Part shown: piece by piece, positions 55,924-64,000 of the stretch | Numbering within the stretch: position 1 is the stretch's first letter | Layout of the letters: every line of letters begins with the position of its first letter | Origin: Coenobita brevimanus | Taxonomy: Eukaryota > Arthropoda > Malacostraca > Decapoda > Coenobitidae | Length of the DNA stretch: 64,000 bases | Reading direction: 5' to 3' | NCBI GenBank assembly: GCA_032717465.1 | Contig: CM064670.1 | Location: 15,954,931 to 16,018,930, forward strand | Translations under genes and position numbers: made by a program | The notes under the pieces: model-generated | What the model saw: the letters and a program-made list of their open reading frames with translations, nothing else | Databases searched by the model: none | Told to the model about the DNA's origin: nothing

Positions 55924-57288
55924 ATGGAAGCAGAAGATGTGAACACAAGATCTCCAGCTGGGCAGGAGGACAAGGTGCCATTGGCGGCAATTTTGGAGCT
56001 AGTACAAGCAGAAATTCCACAACTCCAAAAACTGTTAGAGACCTTAAGTGAAGAAAAGAAAGAGCGCAGGAACGAAATTGAAGAACTAATACATTCACTG
56101 AATGAATTGGAGAAAGAACTCAAAGAATTATTACAGGCAAGAAGTGTACAATTGAAGCCACAGAGTGAACTAGAGGCATAACGTGAAGAACAAAATTAAC
56201 GATATGAACAACTTCAAGAGGCATCAGAGGAGCAACAGGGGGAATTACAACTGACCATGCAAGGACAGCCAGATGCATTCATTGGGAAAATCAAGGAAGA
56301 ACAGCAACAGCTTAAGGAGAAAGTCGATGCCAAGTTAGAGCAGCAGAAGTATGAGGTAAGCAATAATGTGACAGAGTGTAAACAGCATGCAGATGAACAG
56401 TTGAAGACAATTATTGAGGAAATAGTGACGGAGTGCAAACAGGATGTGGACAACCAGCTTAAGATTAGTGAGGAAATAGTGACAGAGTGCAGACAGCATG
56501 TAGATAACCAGTTGGGGCATGTAGTCGACCATGTTAAGATAATTAGTGAGAAATTTGAGGCTGTAGAGAAATATTGCACTGCTGAGCCTCAAGTTAGTGT
56601 ACAGGGAGCGTATGAAAGGACTGAACAGCATATGGTGAATCTTGACGGATCCCAAGCATCTAAAAGTAGCATTGCAGGGTTGAATACTCAGAATGTTGGA
56701 GGTTCAAGTCCTGCCCCAGTTTCTAGGCCTCAAACAAGTGAAGTGCATGGCTATAATGGGGATCTAATTAAAAAGAAACCTCAAGAAAGTGATGGTAGAG
56801 TATCTTGGGAAGCTTACTGTGCACAGTTTGAGTTACTTGTGGATCAGAGTGGTTGGGATGATAAGAAAAAGGCTGCAGAAGACCCACCACTGAAGAAATG
56901 CATGAAAACCCCGATGGATAGTGTGCAAGAAGACAGAAGGACAGACGGCATGCAGAGTAGTAGGAATGGGAATCGCAGGAAGAAATGCTGCTGTACTGTA
57001 GTGACGGAGCCAGCATCAGATGGAGAAGACCTGGGGAGGATGCAGATGGAGGGTGCAGATTTGCAACCGGTGCTGGAGTGGCTGCAGCGGAGTGCAAAGC
57101 GACCATCATGGGGAGGAGTTTCCAGGTTGTGCCCTGCGACCGGGAGCTGCTGGAGCCAGTGGGACCTTCTTCGTTGCAACAAACTACTGGAGTGTCAGTG
57201 GGAGATTCTCAATGGCCTCAGTGAGTGTTGGCAACTGGTGGTTCTGAAGAAGATGAGGTCTGAGATCTTGGATAAGTTCCATAACTAG
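55924..57288 (+). pseudogene. Unit 2 Gag/integrase-finger chimera
   Basis: Same layout as unit 1 with the 14 bases present. After the two conserved TAA codons (56179-56181 and 56197-56199) a frame from 56257 runs 343 residues: coiled coil (EEQQQLKEKVDAKLEQQKYE; three EEIVTEC-type repeats), Ser/Pro-rich linker, Gag WEAYCAQFELLVDQ, basic stretch RNGNRRKKCCC, then the RNase H-integrase linker (PVLEWLQRSAKRPSW, WSQWDLL) up to DKFHN, where CAG has become TAG. The HHCC module continues in frame after that stop (57289-57483). Confidence 0.85.
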
Positions 57289-57592
57289 ATCACTAGTGGA
57301 CACCTGGGAAGCCGGCTGCGACACAAGTTCTACTGGATTGGCATGCGTCAGGATGTTGAAGAGTGGTGTCGGACCTGTGATGTGTGCTGTGTCAAGAAGA
57401 TGACCAAGACCTTCCAGGAGGAATGGACTGTGTGGAGGAACAAGGACATCGTCGGAAGTGGCATAGAAGACCTGATAAGTTGAAAGATTATCTTGTGTAT
57501 AGTTAGACGTTTTTTTTTTTTTTAGATTAGGGTTTATGTTTGTATATACGGTGTAGTTTTGTCGGGACGACAAGGAACTAGGGAGTGGGTAG

Positions 57593-58481
57593 TGTTATGA
57601 AGGGGGATTTGCCAGTTAGGCAGTCTTGTACCTTCGAGACGTTTCTGGTACCGTAAGTTCCGGTACTAGTCGTCAGAGCTGCCAGTTTGCCTGGTGTTTG
57701 TGAGCGTAGCTATTTCGTAAGTTATGCATTAATTTAAGGTGCTTTTTCTCAATAATGTTTTATTTAAATGATTGCTTGTTAAATCATGCACTTTAAGTTC
57801 ATATGGTAAATGATTTAGAGTGAGACAACTCTTGACATGTTTTGATGTCTAGTAGTTGGTAACTGTTGTTGCTAGGGGCTGATGCAAGACAGTATTTCCT
57901 AGAATGTTGGAGAAGTAGAAGTTTCGAGAGTAATGCAAGCTTATATAAGATGGTGTAGAGACTATTACAAGTTTAGTGAGATGTCAAGTCAGTTTGAGTA
58001 AAGTTCTTAGTCGGGTTTCAGTTCAGTGTGAGTGAAGTGCAGTCGGTTTTGGTGCATTGCTGTTAGTGAAGTTTATGGAGAGTTGCTTTGCAAGCATTAA
58101 GTATAATTACTGTCTGTGAAGCTTGTATATTTTTGGTACTTGTGAAAACAGTGGCAAACAGTGACGGGTTATTGAAGTTTGTATGTCATTGGAAGTTGAG
58201 AAATCAGTGAAGTGGTGAGCATTAGGTGTAATAACAGTTAGTAAAGTGTGTATAGCTCCAGTGCTTGTGAAAACAGTGAAGTTGGAAAGAATTAAGTGGA
58301 ATTATTTGGAATATAAAGACAGTGAACTTTAAGGAGCCAGTGTTTATTTTTGCCTCTGCTCATCTTGTGTACTGCACACCTAAAGGCTAACCATAAGAAG
58401 AACAACTCACTGGGCAACGTCCTTCCTGTACTGTACTACTGCTGTTGGAGCCTGTGGCAGTGTGGGGACTGGGACGTAACA
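57593..58481 (+). repeat. LTR 3 of the array
   Basis: 889 bp, apparently identical to LTR 4 along the parts compared. TATATAAG at 57942-57949. The poly-A position reads TATAAA (58312-58317). Confidence 0.93.
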
Positions 58482-58533
58482 CTGGTGTCAGGAGTGGAAT
58501 TATTTCTGGGCTGCAGTGAGTCTAACCTTCGAC

Positions 58534-59898
58534 ATGGAAGCAGAAGATGTGAACACAAGATCTCCAGCTGGGCAGGAGGACAAGATGCCATTGGCGGCAA
58601 TTTTGGAGCTAGTACAAGCAGAAATTCCACGATTCCAAAAACTGTTACAGATCTTAAGTGAAGAAAAGAAAGAGTGCAGGAACGAAACTGAAGAACTAAT
58701 ACATTCACTGAATGAATTGGAGAAAGAACTCAAAGAACTATTACAGGCAAGAAGTGTACAATTGAAGCCACAGAGTGAACTAGAGGCATAACGTGAAGAA
58801 CAAAATTAACGATATGAACAACTTCAAGAGGCATCAGAGGAGCAACAGGGGGAATTACAACTGACCATGCAAGGACAGCCAGATGCATTCATTGGGAAAA
58901 TCAAGGAAGAACAGCAACAGCTTAAGGAGAAAGTCGATGCCAAGTTAGAGCAGCAGAAGTATGAGGTAAGCAATAATGTGACAGAGTGTAAACAGCATGC
59001 AGATGAACAGTTGAAGACAATTATTGAGGAAATAGTGACGGAGTGCAAACAGGATGTGGACAACCAGCTTAAGATTAGTGAGGAAATAGTGACAGAGTGC
59101 AGACAGCATGTAGATAACCAGTTGGGGCATGTAGTCGACCATGTTAAGATAATTAGTGAGAAATTTGAGGCTGTAGAGAAATATTGCACTGCTGAGCCTC
59201 AAGTTAGTGTACAGGGAGCGTATGAAAGGACTGAACAGCATATGGTGAATCTTGACGGATCCCAAGCATCTAAAAGTAGCATTGCAGGGTTGAATACTCA
59301 GAATGTTGGAGGTTCAAGTCCTGCCCCAGTTTCTAGGCCTCAAACAAGTGAAGTGCATGGCTATAATGGGGATCTAATTAAAAAGAAACCTCAAGAAAGT
59401 GATGGTAGAGTATCTTGGGAAGCTTACTGTGCACAGTTTGAGTTACTTGTGGATCAGAGTGGTTGGGATGATAAGAAAAAGGCTGCAGAAGACCCACCAC
59501 TGAAGAAATGCATGAAAACCCCGATGGATAGTGTGCAAGAAGACAGAAGGACAGACGGCATGCAGAGTAGTAGGAATGGGAATCGCAGGAAGAAATGCTG
59601 CTGTACTGTAGTGACGGAGCCAGCATCAGATGGAGAAGACCTGGGGAGGATGCAGATGGAGGGTGCAGATTTGCAACCGGTGCTGGAGTGGCTGCAGCGG
59701 AGTGCAAAGCGACCATCATGGGGAGGAGTTTCCAGGTTGTGCCCTGCGACCGGGAGCTGCTGGAGCCAGTGGGACCTTCTTCGTTGCAACAAACTACTGG
59801 AGTGTCAGTGGGAGATTCTCAATGGCCTCAGTGAGTGTTGGCAACTGGTGGTTCTGAAGAAGATGAGGTCTGAGATCTTGGATAAGTTCCATAACTAG
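58534..59898 (+). pseudogene. Unit 3 Gag/integrase-finger chimera
   Basis: The second frame (58867-59898) is residue-for-residue the same as that of unit 2, including the TAG after DKFHN. The first frame (58534-58791) instead matches unit 4 (PRFQKLLQILSEEKKEC), apart from one residue. Unit 3 is therefore a junction copy, half like unit 2 and half like unit 4. Both conserved TAA codons are present (58789-58791 and 58807-58809). Confidence 0.87.
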
Positions 59899-60201
59899 AT
59901 CACTAGTGGACACCTGGGAAGCCGGCTGCGACACAAGTTCTACTGGATTGGCATGCGTCAGGATGTTGAAGAGTGGTGTCGGACCTGTGATGTGTGCTGT
60001 GTCAAGAAGATGACCAAGACCTTCCAGGAGGAATGGACTGTGTGGAGGAACAAGGACATCGTCGGAAGTGGCATAGAAGACCTGATAAGTTGAAAGATTA
60101 TCTTGTGTATAGTTAGACGTTTTTTTTTTTTTAGATTAGGGTTTATGTTTGTATATACGGTGTAGTTTTGTCGGGACGACAAGGAACTAGGGAGTGGGTA
60201 G

Positions 60202-61090
60202 TGTTATGAAGGGGGATTTGCCAGTTAGGCAGTCTTGTACCTTCGAGACGTTTCTGGTACCGTAAGTTCCGGTACTAGTCGTCAGAGCTGCCAGTTTGCC
60301 TGGTGTTTGTGAGCGTAGCTATTTCGTAAGTTATGCATTAATTTAAGGTGCTTTTTCTCAATAATGTTTTATTTAAATGATTGCTTGTTAAATCATGCAC
60401 TTTAAGTTCATATGGTAAATGATTTAGAGTGAGACAACTCTTGACATGTTTTGATGTCTAGTAGTTGGTAACTGTTGTTGCTAGGGGCTGATGCAAGACA
60501 GTATTTCCTAGAATGTTGGAGAAGTAGAAGTTTCGAGAGTAATGCAAGCTTATATAAGATGGTGTAGAGACTATTACAAGTTTAGTGAGATGTCAAGTCA
60601 GTTTGAGTAAAGTTCTTAGTCGGGTTTCAGTTCAGTGTGAGTGAAGTGCAGTCGGTTTTGGTGCATTGCTGTTAGTGAAGTTTATGGAGAGTTGCTTTGC
60701 AAGCATTAAGTATAATTACTGTCTGTGAAGCTTGTATATTTTTGGTACTTGTGAAAACAGTGGCAAACAGTGACGGGTTATTGAAGTTTGTATGTCATTG
60801 GAAGTTGAGAAATCAGTGAAGTGGTGAGCATTAGGTGTAATAACAGTTAGTAAAGTGTGTATAGCTCCAGTGCTTGTGAAAACAGTGAAGTTGGAAAGAA
60901 TTAAGTGGAATTATTTGGAATATAAAGACAGTGAACTTTAAGGAGCCAGTGTTTATTTTTGCCTCTGCTCATCTTGTGTACTGCACACCTAAAGGCTAAC
61001 CATAAGAAGAACAACTCACTGGGCAACGTCCTTCCTGTACTGTACTACTGCTGTTGGAGCCTGTGGCAGTGTGGGGACTGGGACGTAACA
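60202..61090 (+). repeat. LTR 4 of the array
   Basis: 889 bp, near-identical to LTR 3. TATATAAG at 60551-60558. The poly-A position reads TATAAA (60921-60926). Confidence 0.93.
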
Positions 61091-61142
61091 CTGGTGTCAG
61101 GAGTGGAATTATTTCTGGGCTGCAGTGAGTCTAACCTTCGAC

Positions 61143-62702
61143 ATGGAAGCAGAAGATGTGAACACAAGATCTCCAGCTGGGCAGGAGGACAAGATGCCAT
61201 TGGCGGCAATTTTGGAGCTAGTACAAGCAGAAATTCCACGATTCCAAAAACTGTTACAGATCTTAAGTGAAGAAAAGAAAGAGTGCAGGAACGAAATTGA
61301 AGAACTAATACATTCACTGAATGAATTGGAGAAAGAACTCAAAGAACTATTACAGGCAAGAAGTGTACAATTGAAGCCACAGAGTGAACTAGAGGCATAA
61401 CGTGAAGAACAAAATTAACGATATGAACAACTTCAAGAGGCATCAGAGGAGCAACAGGGGGAATTACAACTGACCATGCAAGGACAGCCAGATGCATTCA
61501 TTGGGGAAATCAAGGAAGAACAGCAACAGCTTAAGGAGAAAGACGATGCCAAGCTAGAGTAGCAGAAGTATGAGGTAAGCAATAATGTGACAGAGTGTAA
61601 ACAGCATGTGGATGAACAGTTGAAGACAATTAGTGAGGAAATAGTGACGGAGTGCAAACAGGATGTGGACAACCAGCTTAAGATTAGTGAGGAAATAGTG
61701 ACAGAGTGCAGACAGCATGTAGATAACCAGCTGGGGTATGTAGTCGACAATGTTAAGATAATTAGTGAGAAATTTGAGGCTGTAGAGAAATATTGCACTG
61801 CTGAGCCTCAAGTTAGTGTACAGGGAGCGTATGAAAGGACTGAACAGCATATGGTGAATCTTGACGGATCCCAAGCATCTAAAAGTAGCATTGCAGGGTT
61901 GAATACTCAGAATGTTGGAGGTTCAAGTCCTGCCCCAGTTTCTAGGCCTCAAAGAAGTGAAGTGCATGGCTATAATGGGAATCCAATTAAAAAGAAACCT
62001 CAAGAAAGTGATGGTAGAGTATCTTGGGAAGCTTACTGTGCACAGTTTGAGTTACTTGTGGATCAGAGTGGTTGGGATGATAAGAAAAAGGCTGCAGAAG
62101 ACCCACCACTGAAGAAATGCATGAAAACCCCGATGGATAGTGTGCAAGAAGACAGAAGGACAGACGGCATGCAGAGTAGTAGGAATGGGAATCGCAGGAA
62201 GAAATGCTGCTGTACTGTAGTGACGGAGCCAGCATCGGATGGAGAAAACCTGGGGAGGATGCAGATGGAGGGTGCAGATTTGCAACCGGTGCTGGAGTGG
62301 CTGCAGCGGAGTGCAAAGCGACCATCATGGGGAGGAGTTTCCAGGTTGTGCCCTGCGACCGGGAGCTGCTGGAGTCGGTGGGACCTTCTTTGTTGCAACA
62401 GACTACTGGAATGTCAGTGGGAGATGCTCAATGGCCTCAGCGAGTGTTGGCAACTGGTGGTTCTGAAGAAGATGAGGTCTGAGATCTTGGATAAGTCCCA
62501 TAACCAGATCACTAGTGGGCACCTGGGAAGCCGGCTGCAACACAAGTTCTACTGGATTAGCATAAGTCAGGATGTTGAAGAGTGGTGTCGGACCTGTGAT
62601 GTGTGCTGTGTCAAGAAGAGGACCAAGACCTTCCAGGAGAAATGGACTGTGTGGAGGAACAAGGACATCGTCGGAAGTGGCATAGAAGACCTGATAAGTT
62701 GA
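61143..62702 (+). pseudogene. Unit 4 Gag/integrase-finger chimera, longest open frame
   Basis: After the two TAA codons (61398-61400 and 61416-61418) and a TAG near 61560 shared with unit 1, one frame runs 371 residues from 61587 to 62702. It covers coiled-coil repeats, Gag RVSWEAYCAQFELLVDQ, basic RRKKCCC, the pre-integrase linker, and the full HHCC zinc-binding module (His in SHNQITSGHLG, Cys in CRTCDVC). It ends TVWRNKDIVGSGIEDLIS. The integrase catalytic core is absent. This module normally helps integrase multimerise; here it is fused directly to Gag-type sequence. Confidence 0.85.
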
Positions 62703-62813
62703 AAGATTATCTTGTGTATAGTTAGATGTTTTTTTTTTTTTTTAAGATTAGGGTTTATGATTGTATATACTGTGTAGTTTTGTCGGGACGACAAGGAACT
62801 AGGGAGGGGGTAG

Positions 62814-63696
62814 TGTTATGAAGGGGGATTTGCCAGTTAGGTAGTCTTGTACCTTCGAGACGTTTCTGGTACCGTAAGTTCCGGTACTAGTCGTCAGAGT
62901 TGCCAGTTTGCCTGGTGTTTGTGAGCGTAGCTATTTCGTAAGTTATGCATTAATTTAAGGTGCTTTTTCTCAATAATGTTTTATTTAAATGATTGCTTGT
63001 TAAATCATGTAGTTTAAGTTCATATGGTAAATGATTTAGAGTGAGACAACTCTTAACATGTTTTGATGTCTAGTAGTTGGTAACTGTTGTTGCTAGGGGC
63101 TGATGCAAGACAGTATGTCCTAGAATGTTGGAGAAGTAGAAGTTTCGAGAGTAATGCAAGCTTATATAAGATGGTGTAGAGATTATTACAAGTTTAGTGA
63201 GGTGTTAAGTCAGTTTGAGTAAAGTTCTTAGTTGGGTTTCAGTTCAGTGTGAGTGAAGTGCAGTCGGTTTTGGTGCATTGCTGTTAGTGAAGTTTATGGA
63301 GAGTTGCTTTGCAAGCATTAAGTGTAATTACTGCTGTGAAGATTGTATATTTTTGGTACTTGTGAAAACAGTGGCAAACAGTGACGGATTATTGAAGTTT
63401 GTATATCACTGGAAGTTGAGAAAACAGTGAAGTGTTGAGCATTAAGTGTAATAACAGTTAGTGTGTATAGCTCAAGTGCTTGTGAGAACAGTGAAGTTGG
63501 AGAGAATTAAGTGGAATTATTTGGAAAATAAAGACAGTGAACTTTAAGGAGCCAGTGTTTATTTTTGCCTCAGCTGATCTTGTGTACTGCACACCTAAAG
63601 GCTGACCATAAGAAGAACAACTCACTGGTCAATGTCCTTCCTGTACTGTACTACTGCTGTTGGTGCCTGTGGCAGTGTGGGGACTGGGACATAACA
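62814..63696 (+). repeat. LTR 5 of the array
   Basis: 883 bp; has small deletions compared with the others. TATATAAG at 63163-63170, AATAAA at 63527-63532. Followed by the GTAT target copy at 63697-63700. Confidence 0.93.
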
Positions 63697-63700
63697 GTAT

Positions 63701-63774
63701 GCTTAACTGTAACTATATTCCTTTCAGATCATAAGAGGAACCACAGCTATGTATCTGGAAAGTTACAGCTTTAA
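63701..63774. repeat. Repeat family B resumes after the array
   Basis: 'gcttaactgtaactatattcctttcagatcataagagg' in pieces continues the unit cut at 52385. The last four bases, TTAA at 63771-63774, are the site of another element. Confidence 0.8.
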
Positions 63775-64000
63775 CCCATCCCATCCTGCACATCTTCCCA
63801 CAGCCAGGCATTTCCGAGAGAAATCGCGAAAATCATCTATTTTCAAATTTTCATATCTCAGTTAGTATTTAACCAAAAATAAAAAACAAGGTGTCATAAT
63901 ACTCATCAATCCTTAGACTTCAAGCTGCTTACGTCAGATGGTCTGTGAAGTGTGTGTAGGGAGAATGCATGGGCAAAGGGGGCAATTTTTGTTTTTTTTT
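63775..64000. mobile_element. Start of a fifth TTAA-flanked element, cut by the window edge
   Basis: After TTAA comes CCCATCCCATCCTGC, resembling the end of element 2 (CCCGTCACATCCC). It interrupts family B just where other copies read 'acagcttttgtgg'. The far end lies outside the window. Confidence 0.55.

Larger units (their letters stand above)
52386..63696 (+). mobile_element. Tandem array of a non-autonomous Ty3/gypsy element: five LTRs, four internal regions
   Basis: LTRs start at 52386, 54983, 57593, 60202 and 62814; neighbouring units share the LTR between them. Spacing is 2597, 2610, 2609 and 2612 bases. The first four LTRs are 889 bp and the last 883 bp. Each begins TGTTATGAA; the first four end GACGTAACA and the last GACATAACA. 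Every internal region starts with a primer-binding site and ends in a purine tract. One GTAT target copy bounds the whole array on each side, with none between units, so a single insertion was later expanded, most simply by unequal recombination. Confidence 0.93.

Noticed and set aside
52386..63696. Array considered as four separate insertions side by side
   Set aside because: There is no target duplication between units and neighbours share one LTR, so independent insertions do not fit.
52386..63696. Minus-strand frames of 75-121 residues repeated in each unit (Cys/Ser/Leu-rich)
   Set aside because: They are antisense shadows of the coiled-coil and Gag frame and recur only because the units are duplicated.

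Overview
This window is eukaryotic repeat DNA. I find no complete host gene, rRNA, tRNA, bacterial operon or CRISPR array. Nearly everything that can be recognised is a transposable element (TE) or an old tandem/interspersed repeat. The mix fits an arthropod: Ty3/gypsy and BEL/Pao LTR elements, Jockey/CR1- and RTE-like LINEs, a P-like element with a THAP domain, a piggyBac-like transposase and TTAA-flanked non-autonomous elements, plus many long (AC)n, (AT)n and GATA-type microsatellites. A decapod crustacean is my guess, from TE content alone.

Layout. 1-1887 is an AT-rich repeat family (A). 1888-12289 is a decayed Ty3/gypsy element on the minus strand with 1.6-kb LTRs. It is split inside gag by a 1.77-kb TTAA element (8746-10518). 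12290-13930 is family A again, with a 5'-truncated LINE inserted. 14826-22447 is a BEL/Pao element on the minus strand with 5-bp target duplications. Its pol is largely replaced by a plus-strand LINE (about 15870-18690), and its gag is split by a second TTAA element (19156-19915). 22448-23364 holds a THAP-domain fragment and one arm of a long-range inverted repeat. 23365-26640 and 26920-30885 are two different plus-strand LINEs. 30890-31480 is purine-rich. 31853-35543 is a solo LTR of the first gypsy family in opposite orientation, split by a third TTAA element. 35600-38650 is a P-like transposase relic with a LINE fragment inside it. 39106-46212 is repeat family B enclosing a broken piggyBac-like transposase (40497-43018) and a fold-back repeat (43854-44662). 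48300-52090 is an RTE-like LINE. 52386-63696 is the most striking structure: five 0.88-kb LTRs alternating with four short internal regions, the whole array bounded by one GTAT target duplication.

How parts relate. The array units are non-autonomous gypsy derivatives. They keep a coiled-coil Gag-like region joined in frame to the integrase zinc-binding module, and lack protease, reverse transcriptase, RNase H and the integrase core. They would need proteins from a complete relative. The TTAA elements carry piggyBac-type ends, and two of them interrupt gag frames so exactly that collapsing one TTAA copy restores the frame. The broken piggyBac-like gene in the window shows that this transposase superfamily was once active here. 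Repeat families A and B act as landing pads, and their paralogous copies show what the empty sites looked like.

Limits. All identities come from reading motifs and comparing sequence by eye within the window. Edges of old repeats are approximate, and no database search was possible.
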